A DNA stretch of 51,807 nucleotides, taken from an uncultured Porphyromonadaceae bacterium. Lineage in GTDB: Bacteria; Bacteroidota; Bacteroidia; Bacteroidales; Muribaculaceae. The notes beneath the pieces were generated by a model that worked only from the letters and a program-made list of their open reading frames with translations, had not been told where the DNA came from and searched no databases. The stretch is from contig CAMHQD010000016.1 in NCBI GenBank assembly GCA_946187345.1, forward strand, positions 1 to 51,807. The letters run 5' to 3'. Positions 1 to 7,891 of this stretch are shown piece after piece. How positions within the stretch are numbered: the stretch's first letter is position 1; each line of letters begins with the position of its first letter. Both the position numbers and the translations under genes were made by a program.

Positions 1-14
1 TTTCTCTTATAGAA

Positions 15-1871
15 TCACATATAGCGCCGCTGGTTCTCGAAGTCGACCTCGCTCTCGAGCTTGCTGACAAACTCGTCGAGGACTTCCTTGTCGACGTCGC
101 CTTGGGCGTATTCCTTCTCGGCATCCTCGCGGATGAGTTGTATCCACTTGCGACGCGCGTTGACGTAGTCGGCGTGGATGTGCTCGACAAACTCGTCAGT
201 GAGGTGGTCGATGCCGTAGTAGTCGAGAATCATGCGGTAACTCCACGCCCACCGCAACTCGTTGTAGTCGGCGTTTATCTCGCGGAATCGGGCCAGCACG
301 TCATCAACGGTTTTCAGCCTGTCGGCCATGATGTCATCGATGATGCGTGTGAGTTCGCTCTTGGGCATGAGAAGGCCGGCCAGGTCAGTCCAGTCGCCGG
401 TGCCGCGGGTGGTGCGCGGCGGCTCGGGGTTGTGGCGCTTGAGCACGGCTCCCATATAGATGCGCAGCGCCAGGTCATAGAATTCGATGCCCTTGCGCAG
501 CAACGGCGCTTTGATGACGTATTCGTGGTAATTGTAAGTGCTCACACGCTCGCCGCTGGCCTTGCGCAGGCGTTCGAGAATTTTCTTGCCCTTGAGCACT
601 TCGCTGATAGTGAACGGGCTGAGCCAGTCAAAGTTGACGATGCTCTTGCGTGCGCCTTCGGGCCGCTTGTCGCGTTTCGGCCACTTGCGGATGTCACGAT
701 AGAGGCCCACGGTGGCGAAGTTTCGGCCCGGCACAAGGTACATCGTGTCGCCGTAAGCAATCAGGTAGGAGAACGGCAGTGACCGTGTGTCGGGGTGATA
801 CATCAGTTTGCCGAACAACACCGAGAAGGCGCCTATGTTGGCCGGCATGAGCAGGTATGCCCCGCTGGCGGTCTTGGCTCCTCGCTCAAGCGTGCCGTAG
901 TGTAGCGGTCCCATCTTGTAGGCATGGTTGCTGAAGTTGGTTGCCGAGCCGGCGTTGTAGAACGAGAACATGCCGCCAATGAGCAGCGTGCTCTTGTGGT
1001 GGCTCACGCTGAACGGGCCGCAGAATGCCGCGCACGCCTCGCCGTTGCTCATGTAACTGTTGGCAAAGAAGACGCTTGCCTCGGCTGTGAAGCCGGTTGC
1101 CAGTTCGCAGGCCTCGCCCACATGGCAGTTGGACAACTTGACGCTGCCGGTGATTTTTGAGCCGCCGTTGACGATGGTGTTCTCGCAAATCACACCTGTG
1201 CCGATGTGAATGGGGTTGGAAAGAGTGCTGGCGATGGTGCACTCACTCAGTTTTGACGCGCCGCCGATGTTGCAGCCGTCGCCGATGATTGCGTTGGTAA
1301 TCTGTCCTGTGTTGCCAATCTCGACGTTGTTGCCGATGGTTGTGCATGGCGGGAGTGTCTCAGCCACCTTGCGGTCAACCATGTCGTTGAGCCGGTCCAT
1401 GAGTCTCTTGTTGCCGGCATTGTTCACCATTAGCGCGGCAAACTGGCTGTTGAGGTCAGTGAACAGGCGCAGGTTGCCGTCGCCGGCCTCGTTGAGCACC
1501 GCGATGAGGCGGCCCTGGCCATAAGTGGCGTCGCCGCGCGTGTCAATGGTGCTCACGTTGCTGATGTGGCACCCGTCGCCGATGGTGACGTTGTTGATGT
1601 AGTTGCCAATGTTCTCAATCAGGCAACCGTCGCCGATGGTGACGTTGCGCAGCGTCGCGTTGTTAATGCCGCAGTTCTTGACAAAGCCATCGCTAACCTC
1701 GATGGTGCCGGCACTGCTGCCAAGTCTCGCCGTGCCATAAAACATGACACGATGCAGGCAGTTGGCGTCAAAGCCGTCACCAACGATGATGTCTTTCCAA
1801 TCCTGGGCAATACAACCGTTCGCCTCGAGCGTTTGCACTTCGGCGGCAGTTAATTGTCTGTACTTTTTCAT
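15..1871 (-). CDS. DUF4954 family protein (hexapeptide-repeat beta-helix)
   Basis: A 618-residue protein that I recognise as DUF4954, a family found mainly in Bacteroidota with no assigned reaction. Residues about 25-280 contain many turns of the hexapeptide type (IGDGC, VTIGDGC, IGNNVEIGNTG, IHIGTGV), the signature of a left-handed beta-helix as in acyl- and nucleotidyl-transferase C-termini. The C-terminal half (about 300-618) is mixed alpha/beta and ends in a charged helical region. No signal peptide or membrane segment is visible, so it is probably cytoplasmic. The ATG start at 1871 gives MKKYRQLTAAEV, and the gene is complete, with TGA at 15-17. It is the last gene of the minus-strand series, separated from the zinc-ribbon gene upstream by about 160 bp with a strong hairpin and its own possible -7 box, so it may not belong functionally to the cluster. 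A sugar-nucleotide or acyl transferase role is only a guess from the fold. Confidence 0.8.
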   Translation of the reverse strand: MKKYRQLTAAEVQTLEANGCIAQDWKDIIVGDGFDANCLHRVMFYGTARLGSSAGTIEVSDGFVKNCGINNATLRNVTIGDGCLIENIGNYINNVTIGDGCHISNVSTIDTRGDATYGQGRLIAVLNEAGDGNLRLFTDLNSQFAALMVNNAGNKRLMDRLNDMVDRKVAETLPPCTTIGNNVEIGNTGQITNAIIGDGCNIGGASKLSECTIASTLSNPIHIGTGVICENTIVNGGSKITGSVKLSNCHVGEACELATGFTAEASVFFANSYMSNGEACAAFCGPFSVSHHKSTLLIGGMFSFYNAGSATNFSNHAYKMGPLHYGTLERGAKTASGAYLLMPANIGAFSVLFGKLMYHPDTRSLPFSYLIAYGDTMYLVPGRNFATVGLYRDIRKWPKRDKRPEGARKSIVNFDWLSPFTISEVLKGKKILERLRKASGERVSTYNYHEYVIKAPLLRKGIEFYDLALRIYMGAVLKRHNPEPPRTTRGTGDWTDLAGLLMPKSELTRIIDDIMADRLKTVDDVLARFREINADYNELRWAWSYRMILDYYGIDHLTDEFVEHIHADYVNARRKWIQLIREDAEKEYAQGDVDKEVLDEFVSKLESEVDFENQRRYM

Positions 1872-1903
1872 TATAATACTCTAAAAATGTTACAAAAACG
1901 CAG

Positions 1904-1911
1904 CAAAAGTA
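1904..1911 (-). promoter_or_regulatory. Possible Bacteroidota -7 box for DUF4954 gene
   Basis: Read on the minus strand this is TACTTTTG, matching TAnnTTTG, 33 bp upstream of the DUF4954 ATG. No TTG/TTTG element lies 19-20 bp further upstream; that position is occupied by the hairpin at 1925-1960. The call is therefore weak. Confidence 0.4.
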
Positions 1912-1924
1912 CACATTTTTTTTT

Positions 1925-1960
1925 AATGGGAGTTAATCTGATGACAGATTAACTCCCATT
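1925..1960. terminator. Perfect 16-bp inverted repeat between zinc-ribbon gene and DUF4954
   Basis: Arms 1925-1940 and 1945-1960 (AATGGGAGTTAATCTG and its complement) are perfectly complementary with a 4-nt loop. It lies between two minus-strand genes. Read in the gene direction it is followed by A residues rather than T residues, so it is not a textbook intrinsic terminator for the upstream gene; on the plus strand it is followed by TTTTATGTTGTT. It may separate the DUF4954 transcript from the zinc-ribbon cluster or act as an operator, since it sits where a -33 element would be. Confidence 0.5.
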
Positions 1961-2032
1961 TTATGTTGTTAACATATTTTTAGAAAGTGCTCCCCATTGT
2001 AATTTGAGAACTTTTCAGGATTTCAGTTGTCG

Positions 2033-2815
2033 TTATTTCCTCGGGGCGTTGCCCTTGGACGGGGCGTAAGATTTGTAGATGTATGCGTACACGCGCGAGC
2101 CGCTATAGCCCGGTGAGACGTAGTTGTCGCGGCAACTGCGGTACATGCCGTAACTATCGTAACTGAAGTCACTGTTGGCCGCCAGGTAATCTTCTAACAT
2201 TTGGCATTCGTTTATGGCGGCGCTTGAATAACCGGCGTCCACGCTGACGGCGATGCCGGTGAGCGAGGCAGACGAACTGCGCGGATTGATGTCGAAAAAC
2301 AGTTGGTAGCGCACTCCGTCGCTGGCGTCATAACGCACCATATTGTTGCCTGAATTCAAACGGCCCATCGAGATGATGGTGCTGAACAGCGACACATTGG
2401 CGTCACCGCGGCCGAGCGACTTCTCTATTCTGGTCACCAATGACCTGAAGTCGCCGTTAAAGTTCGGCAGTCCGAGGGGCTGTGGGGTGTCGTCGGCGAT
2501 TGATGTGTCATCGCCGGAACTCAATCGGTCGTTATATCTGTCCGTCTCGGCGTTGATGCTGCTGATGACGTCTTGTTGCCGCTGGTAGAAGAAGTAGAAC
2601 GCCGCGCCGCCGCCGATGAGCAGCAAGGCGATGATGCCCGCCGCGATGGCGATGACGGCGGTTGACTTTGATTGCCCCCCTGTTGCCGGTTGTCCGGTAG
2701 CGGGTTGGTAAGGATAGGGAGCGGGCGCCGGCGCGTAGGGTGTGCCGCAATGGGGGCAGACGGCGGCCTTGTCGGACATTTGTCCTCCGCAGTTGTTGCA
2801 AGTGATTAGTGCCAT
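2033..2815 (-). CDS. Zinc-ribbon, single-pass membrane protein with unknown C-terminal domain
   Basis: 260 residues. Residues 1-27 form a compact zinc ribbon with two CxxC knuckles (CNNCG and CPHCG) in the same MALI-C-x2-C context as its neighbours. A Pro/Ala/Tyr-rich linker (about 28-50) leads to one hydrophobic segment (about 52-75). The rest is probably extracytoplasmic and matches no family I recognise; it has strand-rich stretches, two Cys late in the chain and many Tyr near the end. Family knowledge: such ribbons are usually protein or nucleic-acid interaction modules. Inference: cytosolic adaptor, membrane pass and outside sensor or binding domain, as for the other members of this array. 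It is the last zinc-ribbon gene in the direction of transcription. Function unknown. Confidence 0.8.
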   Translation of the reverse strand: MALITCNNCGGQMSDKAAVCPHCGTPYAPAPAPYPYQPATGQPATGGQSKSTAVIAIAAGIIALLLIGGGAAFYFFYQRQQDVISSINAETDRYNDRLSSGDDTSIADDTPQPLGLPNFNGDFRSLVTRIEKSLGRGDANVSLFSTIISMGRLNSGNNMVRYDASDGVRYQLFFDINPRSSSASLTGIAVSVDAGYSSAAINECQMLEDYLAANSDFSYDSYGMYRSCRDNYVSPGYSGSRVYAYIYKSYAPSKGNAPRK

Positions 2816-2914
2816 ATTTCAGTTTCTCGTTTTTGGACAAAAGGACCTATACTGTTGTCGAATTATATATCAGAATGGTCTGGATATGTTGAGATTGTTG
2901 TGACGAGGGCGGTG

Positions 2915-3508
2915 TCAGTAGATGGGACGGGAGTCACGCTTGCTGATGTAGAGGGTCAGACCGTTGTAGGACACCGCATAGTAGTCGCCGCTTTCGTCGA
3001 TGTAGGCAAACCGCTCTCCCGCGTTGGGGCAGATTGGGCTCCCGTTGTTGCCGGTGTAGATTTGTCCCTGCGGCTTTGGCTCGTGACGGAACCGGACGTC
3101 CTGTCCGGTGACTTCGATGAGGGTGGGATGGACCGAGACGGGTTCGCTATAGCCGTAGTCGACTCTCACCGCCGTATCCACCAACACCTCCTCCGGGGCC
3201 GGCTCGCCAGATCCGGAATGTCTGTTGCAGGCTTTGAAAAAGAAGAAGCAAGCGAAAATGATCGAGGCGATAAACAACATTGTCATGCATGAGCAGCCAC
3301 TCTCAGTTTCTTCAGGCTGTTCACGTCTGTGTCGCTCAGCCTGTTCGGGCTGTTTATGCTCGTTCTGTCCAGCCTCTTCTGGTTGCTTCTGTTGTTGCGG
3401 GGACTCGTCGGACGGCCCTGTTTGCGCCACGGGAGTGCCGCAGTGGGGGCACGCAGGCGCTCTGTCCGAGACCTGCTTGCCGCACTTGGGACAATCAATC
3501 AGTGCCAT
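2915..3508 (-). CDS. Zinc-ribbon membrane protein with SH3b-like C-terminal domain (paralog A)
   Basis: 197 residues. The N-terminal zinc ribbon (MALIDCPKCGKQVSDRAPAC, then PHCG) is followed by a highly charged, Gln/Glu/Lys-rich linker (about 30-70), one hydrophobic segment (about 74-95, CMTMLFIASIIFACFFFF) and a C-terminal domain of about 60 residues (TGQDVRFRH...GERFAYIDESGDYYAVSY...LYISKRD) that reads like a bacterial SH3 domain. Bacterial SH3 domains often bind cell-wall or peptide ligands; here the domain would lie outside the cytoplasmic membrane. The next upstream gene (3585-4094) encodes the same C-terminal domain, so the two look like a tandem duplication with diverged linkers. Function in the cluster is not known. 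Confidence 0.8.
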   Translation of the reverse strand: MALIDCPKCGKQVSDRAPACPHCGTPVAQTGPSDESPQQQKQPEEAGQNEHKQPEQAERHRREQPEETESGCSCMTMLFIASIIFACFFFFKACNRHSGSGEPAPEEVLVDTAVRVDYGYSEPVSVHPTLIEVTGQDVRFRHEPKPQGQIYTGNNGSPICPNAGERFAYIDESGDYYAVSYNGLTLYISKRDSRPIY

Positions 3509-3584
3509 ATGCTTTCGTTCTTCTTTTACAGACTATTAAAAACCAAGGGCTCTGAGACTTCTGATACCGCTCTTCACTCTCAAC

Positions 3585-4094
3585 TTAATACACGGGAACA
3601 CAATATTGCTTGCTGATGTACAAAGTCCTGTTGTCATACTCAACCATATAGAAATCGCCGCTCTCGCCAATGCACTTCAAGAGTTCGCCCTTGTAGGGAT
3701 AAACGGGGTAGCCGTTAGCGCCCATGTAAATTTGTGAGTTGAGTGAAGGCAGATGCCGCAGCCTCACGTGTGTGCCCGTTACCTTGACATATTTGTCAAG
3801 GCTCAGGCTATCGACGACCGGCTCCTCCGGAGCCGCTTCAACTGCCTCAACTGCCATAGATGCGTCCCTGATTTCTTTATACGTAAGCACATAAAATGCG
3901 CCGGCACCAACGGCACATAACACTAATATTATCACCACCGTGATAATGATGGCGTTTGACGAGCCGGATTGGTGCCGCCGTTGCGGCGGCTGTGGCGCCG
4001 GCTGATTGGGCTGGAAGCCCAAGCCGCACCTCGGGCATTGCGCGGCGCGGTCAGAAATCATGTTGCCGCACTGCGGGCATTGGATGAGAGCCAT
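3585..4094 (-). CDS. Zinc-ribbon membrane protein with SH3b-like C-terminal domain (paralog B)
   Basis: 169 residues with the same plan as the next gene downstream: zinc ribbon (CPQCG and CPRCG, residues 1-27), short Pro/Gln/Arg linker, one membrane helix (about 47-70, AIIITVVIILVLCAVGAGAF) and an SH3b-like domain (about 105-169; TGTHVRLRHLPSLNSQIY, GELLKCIGESGDFYMVEY, RTLYISKQY). The C-terminal domain is clearly homologous to that at 2915-3508 (shared VRxRH, SQIY or GQIY, GESGD/DESGD and LYISK), whereas the linkers differ completely. The arrangement fits a cytosolic ribbon with an extracytoplasmic SH3b domain. Confidence 0.8.
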   Translation of the reverse strand: MALIQCPQCGNMISDRAAQCPRCGLGFQPNQPAPQPPQRRHQSGSSNAIIITVVIILVLCAVGAGAFYVLTYKEIRDASMAVEAVEAAPEEPVVDSLSLDKYVKVTGTHVRLRHLPSLNSQIYMGANGYPVYPYKGELLKCIGESGDFYMVEYDNRTLYISKQYCVPVY

Positions 4095-4135
4095 ATCTTT
4101 TCGCTAATCGGTGACTGATTATCATTGAAATTGGC

Positions 4136-5161
4136 TTAGAGGGGGAGGACGAGGCGCAGCCCTATGTCATCGCTTGATGCCGTGGGCAGCCAACTGGCGC
4201 GCGCGCTCACCCGGCAACGCGTCTCTTGTTGATGGCAACCGCCCCCGCGCGACAGGCGGTAGCCGGTGTCCTTGACGCTGAGCGGGTTGTTTTGCGAATA
4301 GGTGGCATACGCGTCGTAGGTGTCGGCACACCACTCGCTCGCGTTGCCGCTCATGTCGTATAACCCCAACTCGTTGGCCGCTTTGCCGCCGACCCTCTTG
4401 ACATATCCGGAGGCATTGTCCCAATACCACGCGACGTTGCCGACCGTGTTGCCGCCGGCGTAGCGGTAGCCTCGACTGCTGTTGCCGCCACGCGCGGCAA
4501 ATTCCCATTCGGCCTCGGTGGGCAGACGGAAGTTCTCACCGGTCATCGCGTTGAGTTTGCTGATGAACTTTTGGCAGTCGTTCCAACTGACGTACACCAC
4601 CGGGCAGTCGTCATCTTTGTTCTCGTAGGGGGGCACATCACCCATCACCGCGCGCCACAGGGCCACGGTGACCTCGGTTTGCCCGATATAGTAACTGTCG
4701 AGTGTCACTTGATGGATGGGAAACTCATCGACGACGGTGAAGCCGCGCTGCTCGTCGGTGCCGCCCATCGAGAAGTCGCCGCCAACGACCGGCATCATCG
4801 TGAACGAGACACCGTTGATGGTGAACCGTTTCGGGTCACTCATTTGTCGGGCTTGCTCAGCCCGCAGGGCGCGTTGGTACGCGGCGCAGTTGTCGCACAC
4901 TCCCTTGTCGTCATCAAAGAAGGTGGGATCCACCCAGTTGCCGCACTCATTGCAGCGCACTCTTGCCGGAGCGGTTGGCGCCGAAGTTTTGGTTGACGGC
5001 TTGGGGTGATGTTTCTTGCCGGTGGTCTTGACATTGACGGTCTTGGCCGGCTTCTTGCTTGTGTTGTCGCCGCCTGTCGGGGGCTTGAAAGTTGTCGCGT
5101 CAATCATGGCGCAGCACGCCGCGATAGCGAGGGCGACCAGTATTGTTAATCTTTTCTTCAT
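4136..5161 (-). CDS. Secreted zinc-ribbon plus formylglycine-generating-enzyme-like (SUMF1) protein
   Basis: 341 residues from the ATG at 5161, chosen because it begins MKKRLTILVALAIAACCAMI, a plausible signal peptide; an upstream in-frame start would prefix ten non-signal residues. After a Lys/Pro/Thr-rich stretch there is a zinc ribbon (RCNECG...GVCDNC, about residues 70-95), then an FGE/sulfatase-modifying-factor domain (about 110-341) with VxGGDFSMGG, HQVTLDSYYIGQTEVT, PVVYVSWNDCQKF, RLPTEAEWEFAARGG, GLYDMSGNASEWCAD and a terminal RLSRGGGC...CRVSARAS...IGLRLV. This fold includes true formylglycine-generating enzymes, hydroxylases and many binding-only homologs. The Cys pair near the end is spaced C-x6-C rather than the C-x4-C I know from FGE, so catalysis is uncertain. 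Its ribbon links it to the neighbouring family although it is predicted to be exported. Confidence 0.8.
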   Translation of the reverse strand: MKKRLTILVALAIAACCAMIDATTFKPPTGGDNTSKKPAKTVNVKTTGKKHHPKPSTKTSAPTAPARVRCNECGNWVDPTFFDDDKGVCDNCAAYQRALRAEQARQMSDPKRFTINGVSFTMMPVVGGDFSMGGTDEQRGFTVVDEFPIHQVTLDSYYIGQTEVTVALWRAVMGDVPPYENKDDDCPVVYVSWNDCQKFISKLNAMTGENFRLPTEAEWEFAARGGNSSRGYRYAGGNTVGNVAWYWDNASGYVKRVGGKAANELGLYDMSGNASEWCADTYDAYATYSQNNPLSVKDTGYRLSRGGGCHQQETRCRVSARASWLPTASSDDIGLRLVLPL

Positions 5162-5224
5162 AGTCGTTAGTGAATAGTGAGGCGGCCACAAGGTGGCCGC
5201 GCGCGGAACGGCGTTTGAGGCGCG

Positions 5225-6178
5225 TCAAGGCACGCGGGCGATGAGTTTGTCGCTCTTGTCGTACCAGGCTCCCTGCTCGGGCTCACCGTTGGCTTTGAAT
5301 GAGCCGTCGAAGTAAGTGCCCTTGTCCTTGCCCTCGGTGATGGTGCGGCGTCCCTTAATGAGCACTCCATTCTCCACCTTTCCGCTGAATTCGGTTGCCG
5401 GGGAGTCGGTGGCAACATCGGCGGGCATCGTCATCATGGCGTTCTCATCGGTGAGATGACCGGCGACGATGACGCCGGTGTAAACACGTCCGTCGGCGAG
5501 ATTCACCGTCACGCTCTTGCCGCCGCTGTCGGGCATATTGTTGGTATCAAACTCGCCGCTATAGGTGTAGGTCACACCGTCCATAGTCACTTGCCTGGGC
5601 TGTGGCCGCTCTGTGACGGCCGCGGCGGGCTTGTCGCTGTCCGCGAACGCCAGATAAGCCGCTTGGCCGGCAAAGGCGAGCAGAAGCGCCAGCAATAATG
5701 ATGCCGGAATAATCCACGGGTTGCGGTCGCTGTGAGGCTCGTTGTCGTCGATGACATTTGGCTCCGTCGGGACGGGGCTCTCAGGCGCGGGTGGCGCCAT
5801 GTTAACGGCCGGCTCTGGTGCGGCGGCGATGACGGGCTCCGGTGTCTCGACGGGCGGTGAGACGGTGAGCGGATCGAGATCTAACGAAACGGGCTGCGCC
5901 GTGGGAGACGGCGCGATAACCGGTTCGGGTTGCGCGGTTGGCTCGGGGCGTGGCGCGACGGGGCGTGGCGCGGCGACGGGGCGTGGCGCGGCGACGGGGC
6001 GACGGGGCGCGCGTTGTGCCGCCGGCATGACGAATCCGCAATAAGGACAGCGTCCGCCCACCATCTTTGTGCCACACTCGGGGCACAACAGGTTGTCGTT
6101 GGGACAACCGCAGTGTGGGCACGCGCGTGCCGCATCGGACATTAACTTGCCGCACTCGCTACATTGAATCAGTGGCAT
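5225..6178 (-). CDS. Double zinc-ribbon membrane protein with MORN-like C-terminal domain
   Basis: 317 residues. The N-terminus holds two consecutive ribbons: MPLIQCSECGKLMSD...CPHCGC, then LLCPECG...GRCPYCG (about 1-50). A long Pro/Ala/Arg/Glu/Val linker with repeated APRPV and PEP units (about 55-150) precedes one hydrophobic helix (about 155-178). The C-terminal 130 residues carry short strand repeats such as YSGEFDTNNMPDSGG, VYTGVIVAGHL and YFDGSFKANGEPEQGAW, which resemble MORN repeats; these often mediate lipid or protein contact. Topology would place the MORN-like part outside. The linker DNA contains a directly repeated GGGGCGTGGCGCGGCGAC-type unit near 5940-6000, which could allow length variation. 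No reaction can be assigned. Confidence 0.75.
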   Translation of the reverse strand: MPLIQCSECGKLMSDAARACPHCGCPNDNLLCPECGTKMVGGRCPYCGFVMPAAQRAPRRPVAAPRPVAAPRPVAPRPEPTAQPEPVIAPSPTAQPVSLDLDPLTVSPPVETPEPVIAAAPEPAVNMAPPAPESPVPTEPNVIDDNEPHSDRNPWIIPASLLLALLLAFAGQAAYLAFADSDKPAAAVTERPQPRQVTMDGVTYTYSGEFDTNNMPDSGGKSVTVNLADGRVYTGVIVAGHLTDENAMMTMPADVATDSPATEFSGKVENGVLIKGRRTITEGKDKGTYFDGSFKANGEPEQGAWYDKSDKLIARVP

Positions 6179-6193
6179 GATGATATTGTTGTT

Positions 6194-6763
6194 TTATCGT
6201 TGGTTCTGGAGCAGTTGTTTATATTCTTGGATGGAGATTGTAATCATCAAATGGTTTCCGCATGAGGGACAGGAGACAATCTGACCGACGACCTGTCCTA
6301 ACGCTTGCGGCGCCGGAGCGGGTGCCGGTGTCGGAGCGGGTGCCGGCGCCGGTGCGGGAGCCGGTGCCGGAGCGGGAGCCGGCGCCGGAGCGGGTGCGGG
6401 CTTCGGTTTAGAACCGCGCGGCATGCCGCACTCGGGGCAGTTGGCCAGCGTGGCGTCGTACACATATCCGCACTCGGCACACGAGCACGTCTCGACCGGT
6501 GCGGGCGCGACGGCCACCTCGACCGGCGCGGGCGCGGCAGCCACCTCAACCGGCGCGGGCTCCTTGTCTTGGGGAAGTGATTTCTCGGTCGGGCAGCCGC
6601 ACGTGGGGCAGCAGTCGTTGTTAGCGGCGTCAAACTCGTCGCCGCAGTCCACGCAAGTGACCATCAGCGGTTCGTCATTTACTGCGGTCAAGCACTCCGG
6701 ACACTTGTCGGCAAACTCGTCATTGAACACGTAGCCGCATTTTTTGCATGTAGTTAGAGCCAT
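6194..6763 (-). CDS. Multi-zinc-ribbon protein with Ala-Pro repeat linker, no membrane helix
   Basis: 189 residues, the only member of the array without a membrane segment. Three zinc-ribbon-like Cys clusters are visible: CKKCG...CPEC (about 6-24), CVDCG...CCPTCGC (about 36-58) and CAECG...CPECG (about 95-112), plus a last CPSCG near residue 167. Between the third cluster and the C-terminus is a run of about 15 Ala-Pro dipeptides (about 120-152), which is expected to be an extended rod. The end (LMITISIQEYKQLL) is strand plus helix. A soluble scaffold that presents several ribbons, and thus may contact the ribbons or partners of the membrane-bound paralogs, is an inference from layout. It is separated by 15 nt from the next gene downstream. 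Confidence 0.75.
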   Translation of the reverse strand: MALTTCKKCGYVFNDEFADKCPECLTAVNDEPLMVTCVDCGDEFDAANNDCCPTCGCPTEKSLPQDKEPAPVEVAAAPAPVEVAVAPAPVETCSCAECGYVYDATLANCPECGMPRGSKPKPAPAPAPAPAPAPAPAPAPAPAPTPAPAPAPQALGQVVGQIVSCPSCGNHLMITISIQEYKQLLQNQR

Positions 6764-6797
6764 ATGATATTGGTATTATAGTTTCTAAAACATACTC

Positions 6798-7256
6798 TTA
6801 TTTATACAACACATAGATATTGAAAATGTTGTATGCGGTAAGACCGAAAAGAATTATCGATAAACCAAGGGCTATGTTTCTGAGTATCGGTTTCTTGATG
6901 GTCAGAGCCACAATCGGCAGGCCGAGACACGGCAGATTACTGAGGATGTAATATATGAGCCGTTCAACAGAGTCATAGGAATACATCGGAAAATCCCAGA
7001 ACTCAAATAATATAATGATAAAAAGCCAGATGGCGATGTATCCGAGAAGCATTATCGACGCGAGTTCATTGTTGACGAGCGGCTTTTCCTCGGCGACGGG
7101 TGCTGCCTGCGTCGGCTGCATCTGTTGTTGCTGCCACTGCTGCGGTTGCTGAGGCTGCGGTTGTTGAGCGGCCGTGTTGGGCGAGCCGCAGTGGGGGCAG
7201 GCCGCCGCGTGCTGCGACATCGGCTTGCCACATTCTGCGCATTGAATCAGTGCCAT
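6798..7256 (-). CDS. Zinc-ribbon protein with three-helix membrane domain
   Basis: 152 residues. The N-terminal ribbon (MALIQCAECGKPMSQHAAAC then PHCG) is followed by a Gln/Pro-rich linker (about 30-58) and three hydrophobic segments (about 66-85, 98-118 and 123-148), the last two separated by a Lys/Pro-Arg turn. I do not recognise the membrane domain. Unlike most paralogs it offers almost no extracytoplasmic domain, so it may anchor or pack beside the others. It lies between the Ala-Pro ribbon protein and the ribbon-TM2 protein in the same transcription direction. Confidence 0.75.
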   Translation of the reverse strand: MALIQCAECGKPMSQHAAACPHCGSPNTAAQQPQPQQPQQWQQQQMQPTQAAPVAEEKPLVNNELASIMLLGYIAIWLFIIILFEFWDFPMYSYDSVERLIYYILSNLPCLGLPIVALTIKKPILRNIALGLSIILFGLTAYNIFNIYVLYK

Positions 7257-7361
7257 AATTCAATATCTGATTTTTCTTCTCGTCTGTTTCAGTCTATCTA
7301 TAAGTTATTGGTAGACTGAAACAAACGAGATATGGGTTGATAATGTCTGATAAACAGAGTG

Positions 7362-7844
7362 TCAGAACAAGGGGAACGAGGATTGGCTATAGACGTACTT
7401 GCGGTCAAAGTCCTCGTCGCTGAGCGTGAGCATATAGATGCCCTGGATCAGGCCTAACACTCCGCCAATCACGAGGCAGGTCAGCAGGATCATGATTATG
7501 CCGCCGGTACCTTTGCCGATATAGAAATAATGGAGGCCAAGTCCACCGCACAAGATCGCGAGGATAGCGGCTGTGACGCGTTTGCCGGATGGGGGACCGG
7601 CGGCCGGTTGGGCACCGTAGGCAAACTGTGGCTGCTGGTACTGCGGTTGTTGCTGATACTGTGGTTGGTACTGCGGTTGCTGCTGCGGTTGCTGCTGGTA
7701 CTGCTGCTGGTACTGCGGCTGCGGTTGGCGTTGTGGTTGGGCGACGGGTGCCGGAGACGCGCCAATCGGCGCTCCGCAATGAGGACACGACGGAGCCTGG
7801 TCCGACACGTTGTGTCCACATTCGCTACATTGAATTAGTGCCAT
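7362..7844 (-). CDS. Zinc-ribbon TM2-domain membrane protein with Gln/Tyr-rich linker
   Basis: 160 residues. The N-terminal ribbon (CSECG...CPHCG, 1-27) is followed by about 50 residues of Gln, Pro and Tyr (repeated PQYQQQ units) and then a TM2 domain: a first helix with AAILAILCGGLGLHYFYIGK, a Gly-rich turn, a second helix (IIMILLTCLVIGGVLGLIQGIY) and the typical conserved Asp/Lys tail (LSDEDFDRKYV). TM2 domains (Pfam TM2) are two-helix membrane modules common in bacteria and frequently fused to zinc ribbons; their role is unclear. The Gln-rich repeat is encoded by CTGCTGGTACTG-type DNA repeats that could vary in length. Confidence 0.9.
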   Translation of the reverse strand: MALIQCSECGHNVSDQAPSCPHCGAPIGASPAPVAQPQRQPQPQYQQQYQQQPQQQPQYQPQYQQQPQYQQPQFAYGAQPAAGPPSGKRVTAAILAILCGGLGLHYFYIGKGTGGIIMILLTCLVIGGVLGLIQGIYMLTLSDEDFDRKYVYSQSSFPLF

Positions 7845-7891
7845 AATGAAATTGTTTTTGATGTTAATAAATATTGAGTTATTCGTGATTG

